A stretch of DNA of 64,000 nt from Syntrophorhabdaceae bacterium (GCA_026415675.1 JAOAGQ010000043.1:1-64000); one strand, 5' to 3'. Counted from the stretch's first letter, positions 18,044 to 31,259 are shown. The notes: generated by a model not told the origin, from the sequence alone. Made by a program: numbers and translations.

Positions 18044-19375
18044 ATGTTTGAAAAACTTCAGGAAAGATTAGAGGCCACCTTCAAGAAAATAAGGGGGCAC
18101 GGAAAACTAACAGAGGATAATATAAAGGATTCTCTCAGGGAAGTGAGAATAGCCCTTCTTGAAGCGGATGTAAACTACAAAGTCGCAAAAGATTTTCTCG
18201 AGAGGGTCAAAGAGAAGGCAATAGGGGGAGAAGTGTTAACGAGTATTACCCCCGGCCAGCTTTTTGTCCGGATCGTCTACGATGAACTGTGCGAGCTTTT
18301 AGGGAAGGTAAATAAACCCCTCGATGTCTCCGGCTCCCCCCCTGTGTCTGTAATGCTTGTGGGGCTTCAAGGCTCGGGGAAGACAACAACTGCGGGAAAA
18401 CTCGCCATATTTCTGAAAAAGAAGGGGAGAAGGCCCCTCCTCGTCCCTTCGGATGTCTATAGACCTGCGGCGATAGAACAGTTGACGAAGATCGGTAGCC
18501 AGATAAATATGCCTGTATTCTCATCGAAGGGTTTCGATGACCCGTTGAAGATATGTGTAGAGGCAAAGGCATATGCAATGAAAAATGGCTTAGATACATT
18601 GATTGTAGACACCGCAGGAAGGCTCCATATAGACGAGGAGATGATACAGGAACTCATCGATCAGAAGAGATACTTAAACCCTAAAGAAACCCTCCTTGTT
18701 CTCGATGCTATGACAGGTCAGGATGCGGTGAATATCGCCAAGACCTTCGATGAGAAACTGAACGTAGACGGGATTGTACTTACAAAACTGGATGGGGATA
18801 CAAGAGGGGGTGCCGCAATCTCGATCAAAGCGGTGACGGGAAAACCAATTAAGTTTATTGGCGTAGGGGAAAAACTGGACACCCTCGAGCCCTTCCACCC
18901 TGAAAGGATGGCGTCCCGCATACTGGGCATGGGGGATGTGATATCCCTTGTGGAAAAGGCCCAGGATATCTTCGATGAGAAAAAGGCGAGGGAACTTGAA
19001 AAAAAGTTGCGAAAAGACGAGTTTACCCTTGAAGATTTCAGAGATCAGATAAAACAGATGAAAAAGCTCGGCTCCATCGAATCGATTCTGAGTATGGTCC
19101 CTGGTTTTAACAAATTCAAAGGGATGATCAATTTTTCAGAGGCGGAGAAGGAGATTAAAAAGATTGAGGCGATTATAAACTCTATGACCCCAAAGGAAAG
19201 GCTTTATCCCCATATTATAGACGGCAGTAGAAGGCTCAGGATATCGAAGGGGAGTGGAACAAAAGTACAGGATGTAAACGAACTTTTACGTAGATATCTC
19301 GAGACGAAGAAGATGATAAAAAAATTTGCAAAGGGTGGCATGAAAGGCTTCCCTAAAGAATTAATGATGAGATAG
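18044..19375 (+). CDS. ffh: Signal recognition particle protein Ffh
   Basis: The SRP54-type GTPase that, with 4.5S RNA, brings ribosomes making membrane proteins to FtsY. The 443-residue protein has the N domain (1-85), the G domain with [43 protein letters not shown] and the methionine-rich M domain from about 300, ending [14 protein letters not shown]. Length is normal. It heads a plus-strand unit with rpsP, khpA and rimM. The 4.5S RNA gene was not found in the window. Confidence 0.97.
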   Translation: MFEKLQERLEATFKKIRGHGKLTEDNIKDSLREVRIALLEADVNYKVAKDFLERVKEKAIGGEVLTSITPGQLFVRIVYDELCELLGKVNKPLDVSGSPPVSVMLVGLQGSGKTTTAGKLAIFLKKKGRRPLLVPSDVYRPAAIEQLTKIGSQINMPVFSSKGFDDPLKICVEAKAYAMKNGLDTLIVDTAGRLHIDEEMIQELIDQKRYLNPKETLLVLDAMTGQDAVNIAKTFDEKLNVDGIVLTKLDGDTRGGAAISIKAVTGKPIKFIGVGEKLDTLEPFHPERMASRILGMGDVISLVEKAQDIFDEKKARELEKKLRKDEFTLEDFRDQIKQMKKLGSIESILSMVPGFNKFKGMINFSEAEKEIKKIEAIINSMTPKERLYPHIIDGSRRLRISKGSGTKVQDVNELLRRYLETKKMIKKFAKGGMKGFPKELMMR

Positions 19376-19386
19376 GAGGTGAAACT

Positions 19387-19644
19387 TTGTCGGTAAGATT
19401 CAGATTGTCCCGTTACGGTTCTAAAAAGAAACCATTTTACAGAATAGTCGTTGCTGACAGCCGTTATCCAAGCGACGGCAGGTTTATCGAGAAGGTTGGT
19501 ACATATGACCCGATACAGAATCCAGCCCAGGTAACCCTCGATAAAGAAAAAATAAAGGCGTGGTATGAAAAAGGTGCCAAACCCACCAAAACCGTTGAGA
19601 GCATATTTAAGAAGGAAGGGGTCCTGAAAGAGGTAACACAATAA
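19387..19644 (+). CDS. rpsP: 30S ribosomal protein S16
   Basis: An 85-residue small-subunit protein with the usual N-terminus [20 protein letters not shown] and the motif [18 protein letters not shown]. The start is TTG 19387, six nt after a strong AGGAGGT that begins within the ffh stop codon; no ATG or GTG is available. Use of TTG for a highly expressed ribosomal protein is unusual. It lies 11 nt after ffh and before khpA, as in many bacteria. Confidence 0.97.
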   Translation: MSVRFRLSRYGSKKKPFYRIVVADSRYPSDGRFIEKVGTYDPIQNPAQVTLDKEKIKAWYEKGAKPTKTVESIFKKEGVLKEVTQ

Positions 19645-19662
19645 TCATATGGAGGTTAAGCC

Positions 19663-19896
19663 GTGTTGAAAGAGTTGATCGAGTATATGGCAAAGGCTTT
19701 GGTTGACAACCCTGATCAGGTAAAAGTTTCTGAGATTGAAGGGGAAAAGACTTCTGTTATCGAACTGAATGTCTCAAAGGATGATTTGGGTAAGGTAATA
19801 GGGAAGCAGGGAAGGACCGCTCGGGCGATGAGAACGATACTGAGCGCTGCTTCCACAAAGGTTAGGAAAAGGGCGGTACTTGAAATTATAGAATGA
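19663..19896 (+). CDS. khpA: KH-domain RNA-binding protein KhpA
   Basis: A 77-residue single KH domain protein with the GxxG loop in [18 protein letters not shown], which contacts RNA. KhpA (YlqC) proteins act in post-transcriptional control, often with KhpB. It starts at GTG 19663 with GGAGG 9 nt upstream. Its stop overlaps the rimM start (ATGA). The order rpsP-khpA-rimM is widely conserved. Confidence 0.95.
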   Translation: MLKELIEYMAKALVDNPDQVKVSEIEGEKTSVIELNVSKDDLGKVIGKQGRTARAMRTILSAASTKVRKRAVLEIIE

Positions 19897-20387
19897 AGTA
19901 CGTGCCTATAGGCAGGATAACATCTGCTCACGGCGTAAAGGGTGAGGTAAAATTTTACTATTACAATGAAAAAAAAGAGGTGTTTTACAGTTACACCTCT
20001 TTTTTTATTCAAAAAGATGGTTTATGGTTTGAACTCAAACCTGTAAGCAAAAGACCCTATAAAAATGTTTTTATTATAAAATTTAAAGGTTTAGAAAGGT
20101 TAGAGGACGTAGAGTCTCTTATAAAAAATGAGTTATATGTGAGAAAAAAAGACCTCCCGAAACTCGATGAAGACGAGTACTACGTTTATGAACTCGTTGG
20201 GATGGAGGTCTTCGATGAAGATGGGGAAAAGATAGGTACCGTATCGGGGATCATTCGTACAGGTTCAAACGATTGTCTCGATATAAAAGGCCATAAAGAC
20301 ATCCTCGTCCCTATGGTGGAAGAATACATCATCTCCATTGACAGAAAACATTCAAGGGTCATTATAAGAAGCAGTCCGTTCAGCTAA
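19893..20387 (+). CDS. rimM: 16S rRNA processing protein RimM
   Basis: Assists 30S head assembly by binding S19. The 164-residue protein has the N-terminal beta barrel with [15 protein letters not shown] and a C-terminal PRC-barrel ([15 protein letters not shown], then [10 protein letters not shown] and LVPMVEEYI). Overlaps khpA by 4 nt. In most bacteria trmD and rplS follow; here a 91-nt gap with its own promoter and a different gene follow instead, so the operon is cut short. Confidence 0.95.
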   Translation: MKYVPIGRITSAHGVKGEVKFYYYNEKKEVFYSYTSFFIQKDGLWFELKPVSKRPYKNVFIIKFKGLERLEDVESLIKNELYVRKKDLPKLDEDEYYVYELVGMEVFDEDGEKIGTVSGIIRTGSNDCLDIKGHKDILVPMVEEYIISIDRKHSRVIIRSSPFS

Positions 20388-20407
20388 TACAAAGTGATTT
20401 TCCCCTA

Positions 20408-20436
20408 TTGACATAAAATCATAATAGTTGTATATT
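20408..20436 (+). promoter_or_regulatory. Near-consensus promoter for the PxxKW gene
   Basis: TTGACA (20408-20413), a 17-nt spacer and TATATT (20431-20436), with an AT-rich leader and AAGGAGGTGATG before the ATG at 20479. It marks the end of the ffh-rimM unit and the start of a separate transcript. Confidence 0.75.
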
Positions 20437-20478
20437 TATGCGCTTTTTTAATTTTATATTTAAGGAGGTGATGCCGGT

Positions 20479-20763
20479 ATGCAGTGTCAATCAGTAAAAC
20501 CTGGGGTTGAGTGTATATTCATGAAAAAAACGGGCTGTTCATACAACGGGGGCACCTGCTACACGATTGTTGAAAACTGTGAGGGGTGCGCAAAGGTCGC
20601 TGAGTTTGAAACAGGCAAATACTGCCTCAGCTTTCCCTACCCTGCACAAAAATGGCAAAAGGGTGTATGTCCGATGTCCACCCACGTAAAGAAAGTGCAG
20701 AAGGTTGAGGAACAGAAGATAAACCCCCTCAAGGCATCGAAGAGGGCTGCTGGTAAAAAGTAA
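20479..20763 (+). CDS. PxxKW family cysteine-rich protein
   Basis: A 94-residue protein with nine Cys, mostly in pairs (VECIF, GCSYNGGTCY, NCEGCAKV, KYCLSF, GVCPM), and the motif FPYPAQKW that names the PxxKW family of sulfate reducers and relatives. Cys spacing suggests a metal or Fe-S site; the Lys-rich tail (residues 72-94) is probably disordered. It has its own strong promoter and ribosome site, so it should be well expressed. The function of the family is unknown. Confidence 0.85.
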   Translation: MQCQSVKPGVECIFMKKTGCSYNGGTCYTIVENCEGCAKVAEFETGKYCLSFPYPAQKWQKGVCPMSTHVKKVQKVEEQKINPLKASKRAAGKK

Positions 20764-20820
20764 GGGTTTCTATTCAACCTATTTATAAAATCAGCACGAA
20801 AATGAAACTTAAAACTCTCT

Positions 20821-20866
20821 ATAAAAAATGGTGTAGCGTATGTGTGTAAACTTTTACGCTACACCA
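20821..20866 (-). terminator. Minus-strand hairpin terminator
   Basis: Perfect 12-bp inverted repeat (20829-20840 with 20855-20866, arm tggtgtagcgta). On the minus strand it is followed by six T (20828-20823), as in an intrinsic terminator; on the plus strand no T-run follows. It is placed to stop transcripts coming from leuS-lptE after they cross rpsT in antisense. It may also weakly end the PxxKW transcript. Confidence 0.65.
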
Positions 20867-20888
20867 AATTGGATTACAGAAATTATAT

Positions 20889-20918
20889 TTGACTTGTAGC
20901 AGAGATACATGGTAGAAA
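20889..20918 (+). promoter_or_regulatory. Promoter for rpsT
   Basis: TTGACT (20889-20894), an 18-nt spacer and TAGAAA (20913-20918), 28 nt upstream of the TTG start. Weak at the -10 box but well placed between the hairpin and the gene. Confidence 0.5.
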
Positions 20919-20946
20919 TAATCCTTAACTTTCAAGGAGGTAACGA

Positions 20947-21216
20947 TTGAAGAAGAATAAATCGGCGATAAAAAAGGCAAGGCAATCAGAAGAGAGAAGG
21001 TTGAGAAATTCCCATGTAAAGTCGACCATGAAGACGAAGATAAAAAAAGTAATGGTTGCCCTGGGGGAGAAGAAAAAAGAGGATATAGACCTCCTGTTCA
21101 GAGAGGCGATAGCTTACATAAGTAAGGCGTCATCGAAAGGCGTGATACATAGAAATAATGCCGCAAGAAAGATCTCAAGACTTGCAAAAAAGGTAAACGC
21201 TAATACCACCACTTAA
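20947..21216 (+). CDS. rpsT: 30S ribosomal protein S20
   Basis: An 89-residue basic helical protein binding 16S rRNA, with the usual KKNKSAIKKARQSEERRLRN N-terminus and NNAARKISRLAKKV near the end. The start is TTG 20947, six nt after a perfect AAGGAGG; no ATG fits. S20 genes often have a non-AUG start linked to autoregulation, known for E. coli (UUG). Its stop overlaps the end of convergent lptE by 4 nt. Confidence 0.96.
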   Translation: MKKNKSAIKKARQSEERRLRNSHVKSTMKTKIKKVMVALGEKKKEDIDLLFREAIAYISKASSKGVIHRNNAARKISRLAKKVNANTTT

Positions 21217-21758
21217 TAATCAATCAGTAGTATGGAGACAAACTTTCTTGCCATACGGGCTGAAAGCCTCGATATGGCATCCCTTTTGTTGTAGTCCTCT
21301 GCGTTGACATCGTCAGTTCTGTATACTTCCATCTCCGTCATCGCCCACCTCTTTATGAGATTGCCGTTACTCCTATAAAGGGCAAGGTCCACAACAACGG
21401 TCATATTCTTTTCCACTATAACCCCGAGGGCATTCATCGATGTGGGGGCTATCCTTATAGACCTTATGCTCCCCTCTATGTAACCATCCCCACCCCCTTG
21501 ATTTATTTTAAAAAGACCACTTGAGACTATCTCTTTTGTAAAGGCATCGGTAACATACATCGAAACATGGGGATCAAAGGTCATGTTTTTAAACATACCT
21601 ATGGAAATGGAGGATATCTCCCCCCCGAATATACCTTTTTCCCTCACCAACTGATAACCACAGGAAGGGAGGATCAGCAACATAGATAGAATCACCGTAC
21701 ATGGGAGGAGCAAGGGATAGATTTTTTTTCTCACCTCAATACCCCATCCTTTTAGCAT
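21213..21758 (-). CDS. lptE: LPS assembly lipoprotein LptE
   Basis: The outer-membrane lipoprotein that plugs LptD and helps place lipopolysaccharide in the outer leaflet. The 181-residue protein has a signal peptide, a lipobox LPSC with CGYQL after cleavage (Cys33), and the LptE pattern [19 protein letters not shown]. Identity rests on this pattern and on position right after leuS, where lptE commonly lies. Overlaps leuS by 7 nt. It indicates an LPS-bearing outer membrane. Last gene of a nine-gene minus-strand run. Confidence 0.85.
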   Translation of the reverse strand: MLKGWGIEVRKKIYPLLLPCTVILSMLLILPSCGYQLVREKGIFGGEISSISIGMFKNMTFDPHVSMYVTDAFTKEIVSSGLFKINQGGGDGYIEGSIRSIRIAPTSMNALGVIVEKNMTVVVDLALYRSNGNLIKRWAMTEMEVYRTDDVNAEDYNKRDAISRLSARMARKFVSILLIDY

Positions 21759-24226
21759 ACGATATTTACAAGCTTATTCGGGATAATGATCATCTTTCTT
21801 ATATCTTTCCCCTCTGTGTACTTCTTCACCTTCTCGAGCGAAAGGACGATCTCTCTTAGCCTCTCCTCATCGATGTCCCTTTCCACCTCACAGGTCTCTC
21901 TCAATTTACCGTTTATCTGTATGGCAACCGTTACTTTGTCCTCAACGGTATATTCGTCCTTATAGGTAGGCCAACTGCTACCGATCTCTTTTCCGTCTTT
22001 CCCTATCATCTCCCACAACTCTTCTGAAATATGGGGTACAAACGGGTAAAGAAGGCGCATAAGTATTTCAATAGCCCCTTTCAGAAGCCCCCTCTCTTCC
22101 ACAGTGTCCCTATCCTTTTCGATAAAACGGTATATGGCATTCACTAGCTCCATGATCCCGGCTATTGCGGTATTTAAGTGAAACCGCTCTATATCCTCTG
22201 TGACCTTTTTTATCGTTTGATGGAGCTTTACGGTTAGCCTGAAACTATCGTCTTTTTTCGAAGCAAGTTCATATATGGCATCAGAACCCTTTAAAATCTC
22301 TTCCCTCTCCGCAACAAGTCTCCAGACCCTGTTTAGGAATCTTATCGAACCCTCGATACCCTTATCACTCCACTCAAGGTCCTTTTCCGGAGGGGAGGCG
22401 AAGAGACAGTATAAACGGGTGGCATCGGCACCATATCTCTCAACAAGGTAGTCGGGGTCTACGACGTTTCCCTTTGATTTGCTCATCTTAGCCCCGTCTT
22501 TTATCACCATACCCTGGGTAAGGAGGTTTGTAAAAGGTTCCCTCACACTTACCAACCCCAATTCGTTCAGCACCCTGTTGAAAAACCTGGAATATAAGAG
22601 ATGGAGTACCGCATGTTCCACCCCTCCTATATACTGGTCTACCGGCATCCAGTAGTCGACCCTTTCCTTATCGAGAGGGCCTATAGAGTATTCGGGGCAC
22701 GCATATTTAAGGTAATACCAGGATGATTCGACAAAAGTATCCATCGTATCCGTTTCTCTTCTTCCCTTACCCTTACAGGAGGGACAGGTAGTCTCATAAA
22801 AACGGGGGTCCTCTGCCAGAGGGGACTTTCCTACAACGGTTACGTCCACATCGAGGGGTAATCTTACAGGGAGATCTTCGTATGGTACAGGAACGATACC
22901 GCATTTCTCACAGTAGATGATAGGTATTGGGGCCCCCCAGTATCTCTGTCTTGAGATCCCCCAATCCCTGAGCCTATAGTTCACCGTCCCCTTTCCCACA
23001 TTAATACTTTCGAGATAGGAGATGATCTTCGGGATGGCCTCTCTGTTATGCATACCGTTGAACATGCCCGAATTCACCATGATGCCGTCCCCTTCATAGG
23101 CAGATTCCATTGAGGAGACATCGAAAAAACCACCTTCCGGCATAATCGTGAGGACAACGGGTATATTGTACTCCTTTGCGAATTCAAAATCCCTCTGGTC
23201 ATGGGCAGGGACAGACATAATAGCCCCTGTTCCATATTCCATCAAGACAAAATTCCCTATATAAATCGGGACTTTCTCACCGTTTATCGGATTTATCCCA
23301 TACCTCCCTGTAAAGACACCTTCCTTTTTCAGGTTAAGATCCCCCCTAAAACTCCTATCCTGTGTCTTAGCCTTCTGGATAAATCTATTTGCATCTTCTT
23401 CATAGGGGGTTCCTCTGGGCAACTCTGTTGAAAGAGGGTGCTCGGGGGCAAGGACCATAAAGGTTACACCGTAGAGGGTATCAGGCCTTGTTGTAAATAT
23501 CTTCAAGGGTCTTCCATCCTCCAGTTTGAAATCGACCTCTACACCATAACTCTTTCCTATCCAGTTCTTCTGCATGTTGAGAACCCTTTCGGGCCAACCT
23601 GTTAATCTATCGCAGTACTCATACAACTCATCGGCGTATCGGGTTATGGCAAAAAACCACTGGGTCAACTCCTTCTGTATCACCTCCTCCCCGCACCTCC
23701 AGCACCTGCCGTCTTCCACCTGTTCATTTGCCAAGACCGTCTGACAAAAAACACAGTAGTTGACCGGGGCATTCTTCCGGTATACGAGACCTTTTTCATA
23801 CATCTTAAGGAACATCCACTGCTCCCAGCGGTAGTATTCGGGGTCACAGGTGGCTATTTCCCTTCTCCAATCGTAGCTGAAACCAAGCCTTTTTAACTGC
23901 TTTCTCATGTATTCAATATTTTCAAACGTCCATTTAGCAGGATGGACACCGTGTTTTATCGCGGCGTTCTCCGCGGGCATACCAAAGGCATCCCACCCCA
24001 TTGGGTGGAGGACATTATAACCCTGCATCCTCTTGTACCTTGCCAGAACATCCCCGATGGAATAGTTCCTTACATGCCCCATATGGATCCTCCCCGATGG
24101 GTATGGAAACATCTCGAGGAGGTAATACTTTTCTTTTTCCTTTGTTTCCTCCACATGGAACTGCCCTGTCTCTTCCCAGATCCTCTGCCTTTTCTCTTCA
24201 ATAGTCTGTGGGTCGTACTGCCTCAT
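21752..24226 (-). CDS. leuS: Leucyl-tRNA synthetase
   Basis: Class I synthetase that charges tRNA-Leu. The 824-residue protein has the HIGH-type motif in [17 protein letters not shown], the Cys-rich zinc-type insert ([22 protein letters not shown]), the CP1 editing domain ([20 protein letters not shown]) and the KMSKS loop in [14 protein letters not shown]. Length is typical of bacterial LeuRS. GAGGTAAAG precedes the ATG. It follows argG by 26 nt in the same operon. Confidence 0.97.
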   Translation of the reverse strand: MRQYDPQTIEEKRQRIWEETGQFHVEETKEKEKYYLLEMFPYPSGRIHMGHVRNYSIGDVLARYKRMQGYNVLHPMGWDAFGMPAENAAIKHGVHPAKWTFENIEYMRKQLKRLGFSYDWRREIATCDPEYYRWEQWMFLKMYEKGLVYRKNAPVNYCVFCQTVLANEQVEDGRCWRCGEEVIQKELTQWFFAITRYADELYEYCDRLTGWPERVLNMQKNWIGKSYGVEVDFKLEDGRPLKIFTTRPDTLYGVTFMVLAPEHPLSTELPRGTPYEEDANRFIQKAKTQDRSFRGDLNLKKEGVFTGRYGINPINGEKVPIYIGNFVLMEYGTGAIMSVPAHDQRDFEFAKEYNIPVVLTIMPEGGFFDVSSMESAYEGDGIMVNSGMFNGMHNREAIPKIISYLESINVGKGTVNYRLRDWGISRQRYWGAPIPIIYCEKCGIVPVPYEDLPVRLPLDVDVTVVGKSPLAEDPRFYETTCPSCKGKGRRETDTMDTFVESSWYYLKYACPEYSIGPLDKERVDYWMPVDQYIGGVEHAVLHLLYSRFFNRVLNELGLVSVREPFTNLLTQGMVIKDGAKMSKSKGNVVDPDYLVERYGADATRLYCLFASPPEKDLEWSDKGIEGSIRFLNRVWRLVAEREEILKGSDAIYELASKKDDSFRLTVKLHQTIKKVTEDIERFHLNTAIAGIMELVNAIYRFIEKDRDTVEERGLLKGAIEILMRLLYPFVPHISEELWEMIGKDGKEIGSSWPTYKDEYTVEDKVTVAIQINGKLRETCEVERDIDEERLREIVLSLEKVKKYTEGKDIRKMIIIPNKLVNIVC

Positions 24227-24252
24227 CTCTTTACCTCTTTATCTCGTTCAAC

Positions 24253-25452
24253 TTAACGGTTCATCATAGCCCTTATCCTGAGCCTTAAGGCATTCAGTTT
24301 TATAAAACCTCCTGCATCTTCCTGTCGATACACGGAATCCTCATCAAATGTGGCAAAATCCTTCATATAGAGTGACCTTTCCGATTTTCTCCCTACGATG
24401 ATACAGTTGCCTTTATAGAGTTTGACCCTCACCGTCCCTGAGACCCCCCTCTGTACCTCATCGGTAAATGCCTTTATCGCATTCATTTCAGGGGAATACC
24501 AGAATCCATAGTATATGAGTTCGGAAACCTTCGGTATCAGGCTGTCCCTTAGGTGCATCACCTCTCTATCCATGGTGATGGACTCTATAGCCCTGTGGGC
24601 AGCATGGAGTATCGTGCATCCCGGGGTCTCGTAGACACCCCTCGATTTCATACCGACAAACCTATTTTCCACAATATCCACTCTCCCTATCCCATTCTCC
24701 CCTCCGAGCTTGTTCAGATGGGCCACAAGTCTATACGGGGATAGGGCCTCACCATCTACCATCACCGGGATACCATCCTCAAAGGTAATCTCAAGGTATG
24801 TGGGCCTGTCCGGGGCCTTCTCCGGGGATACCGTTGTTATAAACATCGATTCATCAGGTTCCCTCCACGTATCCTCAAGGATCCCCCCTTCATAGCTTAT
24901 ATGCATTAGATTCCTGTCCATACTGTAGGGCTTCTCTTTGGTTACAGGGACATCGATCCCATGGGCCACCGCATAATCGATAAGGTCCATCCGGGATTTA
25001 AACTTCCATATCCTCCACGGGGCGATCACCTTGATATTCGGTTCAATGGCATAGTATGTAAGCTCAAACCTCACCTGGTCGTTTCCTTTGCCCGTTGCAC
25101 CGTGGGATACAGCATCCGCCCCTTCTGCTTTCGCTATCTCAATCTGCCTCTTCGCAATCAGAGGTCGAGCGATGGATGTCCCCATAAGATAGCTTCCCTC
25201 GTATACCGCATTTGCCTTTATCGCAAAGAAGATGAAGTCTCTCGCAAACTCCTCCTTCAGATCCTCGATATAGACCTTGGAAGCCCCTGTCTTTAATGCC
25301 TTTTCTCTAAGACCGAAAAGCTCCTCTTCCTGGCCTATATCTGCAGCATAGGCAATTACCTCACACCCATACTCTTCTTTTAGCCATTTTAATATCACCG
25401 ATGTATCAAGCCCCCCTGAATAGGCAAGAACCACCTTTTTTACGTTATCCAT
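24253..25452 (-). CDS. argG: Argininosuccinate synthase
   Basis: Joins citrulline and aspartate with ATP to form argininosuccinate in arginine synthesis. The 399-residue protein has the ATP-binding loop [30 protein letters not shown] and the substrate motif [18 protein letters not shown] precedes the ATG. It lies 21 nt after argF. argH, the last step, is not in the window. Confidence 0.97.
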   Translation of the reverse strand: MDNVKKVVLAYSGGLDTSVILKWLKEEYGCEVIAYAADIGQEEELFGLREKALKTGASKVYIEDLKEEFARDFIFFAIKANAVYEGSYLMGTSIARPLIAKRQIEIAKAEGADAVSHGATGKGNDQVRFELTYYAIEPNIKVIAPWRIWKFKSRMDLIDYAVAHGIDVPVTKEKPYSMDRNLMHISYEGGILEDTWREPDESMFITTVSPEKAPDRPTYLEITFEDGIPVMVDGEALSPYRLVAHLNKLGGENGIGRVDIVENRFVGMKSRGVYETPGCTILHAAHRAIESITMDREVMHLRDSLIPKVSELIYYGFWYSPEMNAIKAFTDEVQRGVSGTVRVKLYKGNCIIVGRKSERSLYMKDFATFDEDSVYRQEDAGGFIKLNALRLRIRAMMNR

Positions 25453-25473
25453 GAATATACCTCCAAATAAAAA

Positions 25474-26385
25474 TCATACACCTTTAATAAGCCACTCCAG
25501 AATCGCCTTCTGGACGTGGAGCCTGTTTTCAGCCTGGGTGAAGATCGTCTCCTGATGTCTTTCGAAGACCGTATCGGATATCTCCTGATTCCTGTGGGCA
25601 GGCAGGCAATGCAATACAATCACATCTTCCTTTGCCACCTCGAGAAGTCTCTCGTCTATCGCGAATGGGACAAAGGCCTTCTCCCTCTTTAAGCGCTCCT
25701 CTTCCTGTCCCATACTCACCCAGACATCCGTATTTACCACATCCGCCCCTTTTGCTGCCCCATATGGGTCATGGGTTAGACTAAAACCTTTTAACCCTTC
25801 CGCCTTTTTGAGAATACCTCTTTCAGGCTCATACCCTTCTGGGGTAGCTATGGAGAGGTTTAATCCAAACAGTATAGCCGCCTCTATCCATGAATTGGCC
25901 ATGTTGTTGCCGTCCCCTATATATGCGATCTTCAAATCTTTTAGGTTACCCTTTATCTCCTGTATAGTGAATACATCCGATAACACCTGACAGGGGTGAT
26001 ATAGGTCGGTGAGGCCGTTTATCACAGGTATTGTAGCCCACTTTGCCATTTCCTCTACGGTTTCCTGGGCGTATGTCCTTATCATGATCCCGTCTACATA
26101 ACGGCTTAACACCCGGGCCGTATCCTTTATGGGCTCCCCCCTTCCTATCTGGGTTTCACTTGAATGCATATTGATCGCATATCCTCCGAGTTCCCTGATG
26201 GCCACCTCAAAGGAAACCCTCGTTCTTGTCGATGCCTTTTCAAATATCATGGCAAGGGACTTATCCTTCAAGGGCTTATACTCAACCCCTTCCCTCCGTT
26301 TACCCTTCAACACCCCTGCCCTATCGAGTAAAAATTGCCCTTCTTCAGTCGTTATATCCAGTAACTTTGTAAAATCTCTCTTCAT
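25474..26385 (-). CDS. argF: Ornithine carbamoyltransferase
   Basis: Makes citrulline from ornithine and carbamoyl phosphate. The 303-residue protein has the carbamoyl phosphate motif FEKASTRTRVSFE, YHPCQVLSD, the ornithine-binding DVWVSMGQE and the HCLPAHR motif with its catalytic Cys. Length is typical. It lies 26 nt after argD in the arginine block. Confidence 0.97.
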   Translation of the reverse strand: MKRDFTKLLDITTEEGQFLLDRAGVLKGKRREGVEYKPLKDKSLAMIFEKASTRTRVSFEVAIRELGGYAINMHSSETQIGRGEPIKDTARVLSRYVDGIMIRTYAQETVEEMAKWATIPVINGLTDLYHPCQVLSDVFTIQEIKGNLKDLKIAYIGDGNNMANSWIEAAILFGLNLSIATPEGYEPERGILKKAEGLKGFSLTHDPYGAAKGADVVNTDVWVSMGQEEERLKREKAFVPFAIDERLLEVAKEDVIVLHCLPAHRNQEISDTVFERHQETIFTQAENRLHVQKAILEWLIKGV

Positions 26386-26411
26386 TTTTCACCTTCTTGA
26401 TCTACTTTTCC

Positions 26412-27602
26412 TCATAGATACCTTTCAAAGACCTTATCTGCCACCTTGATGAAGATATCTATCTCTTCGCTTGTTACGATTAGGGGGGGCACGAGTCTTA
26501 AGATATGGCCCTTTGTACAGTTTATGATGACACCTTCCTTCAAAAATTCCTTCTGCAAGGCATCCCCGTCTACGGATACCTCAACGCCTAATAGAAGCCC
26601 CATACCCCTTATGTCGGTGATAAAGGGATACTTTCTCTTTAAGTTTACCAGTTCTCCAAAGAGGTATTCTCCTGCCTTCTGTGATTGTTTGAGAACCCCC
26701 TCGTTTATAAGCGTGTTTAGGGTTGCGAGGACTGCAGCAGAGGCAAGGGGGTTTCCCCCGAAGGTCGATGCATGGGTTCCAGGGACAAAGGCATCCATAA
26801 TGCTATCCTTTGCGATTATGGCCCCCACAGGGAAACCATTACCCAGACCTTTAGCAAGACTTATGATGTCGGGTTCTATACCGTAATGCTCATAACAGAA
26901 TAATTTACCTGTCCTCCCGATCCCTGTCTGGACTTCATCGATTATCAGGAGGATATCCCTCTCCCTGGTAAAATCCCTCAATTCCTTTATATAATCCTTC
27001 TCCGCCACATATACTCCCCCCTCTGCCTGGATCAACTCTATCAAGACCGCACAGGTCTTTTCATCTGTGGCCCTTTTCAGTGCATCGAGATCATTAAAAG
27101 GTACAAAATTGAAACCTTCAAGCATCGGGGGAAACCCTTCATGGAATTTCCTCTGGCCTGTGGCGGAGAGGGTTGCCATAGTTCTACCGTGAAAAGAGTT
27201 TTCCATCGCAATAATGGCGTATCTGCCCTCACCGTATCTTTTCCATGAATAGCGCCTTGCAAGTTTTATCGCTGCTTCATTTGCCTCTGCCCCACTGTTA
27301 CAGAAAAATACCTTATCTCCGAAAGAATGGGCAACGAGGGCCTCGGCGGCCTTCACCTGAGGTTCGATAAAAAACAGATTCGATATATGGGTCAGTTTAC
27401 CTGCCTGTGTTGTAATTGCCTCAACCACATCCCTGTGACAATGGCCGAGATTGCACACCGCAATCCCCGATAAAAAATCGAGATAACGTCTCCCTGTCAT
27501 ATCCCACACCCAGCAACCCTCCCCTTTGACAATCGCCACAGGGTTCCTACTGTAAGTGTTTGCAAGGTATCTCACCCCTTTTTCTATCAGTTCTGCCTGC
27601 AT
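26412..27602 (-). CDS. argD: Acetylornithine aminotransferase
   Basis: PLP enzyme that converts N-acetylglutamate semialdehyde to N-acetylornithine and may also serve in lysine synthesis. The 396-residue fold-I protein has FFCNSGAEANEAAIKLAR, LLIIDEVQTGIGRTGKLF and the Schiff-base Lys in SLAKGLGNGFPVGA. It lies 3 nt after argB. The missing argC and argJ/argA steps must be elsewhere. Confidence 0.96.
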   Translation of the reverse strand: MQAELIEKGVRYLANTYSRNPVAIVKGEGCWVWDMTGRRYLDFLSGIAVCNLGHCHRDVVEAITTQAGKLTHISNLFFIEPQVKAAEALVAHSFGDKVFFCNSGAEANEAAIKLARRYSWKRYGEGRYAIIAMENSFHGRTMATLSATGQRKFHEGFPPMLEGFNFVPFNDLDALKRATDEKTCAVLIELIQAEGGVYVAEKDYIKELRDFTRERDILLIIDEVQTGIGRTGKLFCYEHYGIEPDIISLAKGLGNGFPVGAIIAKDSIMDAFVPGTHASTFGGNPLASAAVLATLNTLINEGVLKQSQKAGEYLFGELVNLKRKYPFITDIRGMGLLLGVEVSVDGDALQKEFLKEGVIINCTKGHILRLVPPLIVTSEEIDIFIKVADKVFERYL

Positions 27603-27605
27603 ACC

Positions 27606-29814
<2,209 letters not shown>

Positions 29815-29823
29815 CTATCACCC

Positions 29824-30360
29824 CTATTCCAGTAACTCCTCGATGACAATCCTGTCGTTTGTGTAGATGCATATCTCCGAGGCTATGAGCATAGACTCTC
29901 TTACGATCTCCGAGGCCTTAAGGTCTGTATGTTTTATAAGGGCCTTTGCCGCTGCCTTTGCGTACGCTCCACCAGAACCTATCGCCGCAATACCATCATC
30001 CGGCTCGATCACATCCCCTGTCCCGGAGAGGATAAGGGTATGCTCTCTATCGGCCACGACAAGGAGCGCCTGAAGCCTTCTTAATGCCCTGTCCATCCTC
30101 CAGTCTTTTGCGAGTTCTACAGAAGCCCTTACGATATTACCGTTATACTGTTCCAGTTTCTTTTCAAACCTTTCAAAAAGGGTGAATGCATCCGCGGTAG
30201 CACCGGCAAAACCGGCGAGACATCTATCGTTATAGAGTTTACGGACCTTCTTTGCCGTATGCTTCATAACGGTAGTTTCGAGGGTGACCTGACCGTCACC
30301 GCCAATGGCAACACCTCCGTTATGTCTAACACACAAGACCGTTGTACCTGTCATTTTCAT
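29824..30360 (-). CDS. hslV: HslV, peptidase of the HslVU protease
   Basis: Proteasome-type threonine peptidase. The 178-residue protein must lose its first residues to expose the catalytic Thr6 of [10 protein letters not shown]. Other signatures are [24 protein letters not shown] and [16 protein letters not shown]. It lies 2 nt after xerC, and the order xerC-hslV-hslU is a widely conserved arrangement. Confidence 0.97.
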   Translation of the reverse strand: MKMTGTTVLCVRHNGGVAIGGDGQVTLETTVMKHTAKKVRKLYNDRCLAGFAGATADAFTLFERFEKKLEQYNGNIVRASVELAKDWRMDRALRRLQALLVVADREHTLILSGTGDVIEPDDGIAAIGSGGAYAKAAAKALIKHTDLKASEIVRESMLIASEICIYTNDRIVIEELLE

Positions 30361-30362
30361 TA

Positions 30363-31250
30363 TTACCTTCTTGGATGAGATCTATCGTAGATCTCCATGA
30401 GTTTATCCATGGAGACATGGGTATATTTCTGGGTGGTAGAGAGATTGGCATGGCCGAGCAACTCCTGGATACTCCTTAAGTCTGCCCCTGAATCGAGCAT
30501 ATGGGTAGCGAAAGAATGGCGGATACCATGGAGGGCAAGGTTTTTAAAAAGGCTTATCCTCAACTGGTGTTTCTTCATGATGTTTAAAAGACCCCTGTAA
30601 GTCAATCGTCCCCCACCCCTGTTTACAAAAAGGGGGGCTCTTTCCTGGTAAAACCCCTTTTCCTTTAAAACTCCCATATACTCCTCAATATAATGCCTTG
30701 CCTTTTCTCCAAAGGGGAGGATCCTCTCTTTTCCGCCTTTCCCTTTTACTTTAACCCACATTGCATCAATATGCAAATCCCCTATATCTATATTCAGGAC
30801 TTCCTGAGCCCTCATGCCGGTTGAGTACATAAGTTCAAAGATCGCACAGTTCCTTATGTTCAAAAACCCTTCCCTCGGCAGATTATCAAGAAAACGGAAC
30901 ATCTCGTCAATCGTGTAGAATTTGGGCAGGTGTTTTTCCACCTTCGGGTTCTTTATCACGCTCGCGATATTCTCCTCCGTATAACCCTTTTTTTTCATAA
31001 ATTTGAAAAATACTTTTATGGAGGAGACCTTTCTCGCCAGGGATGACTTCTTGAGACCCCTATATATGCTCGAAAGATAAGACCTTATCGTATTATGGTC
31101 AATGCCATCTATCCTATTTTTTTCAAGAAAGGTGATAAAATCGTCGATATCCGCCCTGTACGCCCTTTTCGTGTTAGGGGGGGCCCCCTTCTCTATTTCG
31201 AGATATCTATAGAAAGACAACGCCGCATCCTTTATGGTTTTTGTATCCAT
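30363..31250 (-). CDS. xerC: Tyrosine recombinase XerC
   Basis: Site-specific recombinase that resolves chromosome dimers at dif. The 295-residue protein has a SAM-like N-terminal DNA-binding domain (1-90) and the catalytic domain with Arg in [11 protein letters not shown], Lys in [13 protein letters not shown], the [13 protein letters not shown] box, [14 protein letters not shown] with its His and the nucleophile Tyr. No second Xer gene or dif site was recognised. It heads the long hslVU-arg-leuS operon and shows no ribosome site, matching a leaderless mRNA from the promoter just upstream. Confidence 0.94.
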   Translation of the reverse strand: MDTKTIKDAALSFYRYLEIEKGAPPNTKRAYRADIDDFITFLEKNRIDGIDHNTIRSYLSSIYRGLKKSSLARKVSSIKVFFKFMKKKGYTEENIASVIKNPKVEKHLPKFYTIDEMFRFLDNLPREGFLNIRNCAIFELMYSTGMRAQEVLNIDIGDLHIDAMWVKVKGKGGKERILPFGEKARHYIEEYMGVLKEKGFYQERAPLFVNRGGGRLTYRGLLNIMKKHQLRISLFKNLALHGIRHSFATHMLDSGADLRSIQELLGHANLSTTQKYTHVSMDKLMEIYDRSHPRR

Positions 31251-31259
31251 GAGAGTATT

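Noticed and set aside
30363-31250. Tyrosine recombinase as sign of an integrated element
   Set aside because: Its sequence and position before hslVU match housekeeping XerC, and no att repeats or mobile genes lie nearby.
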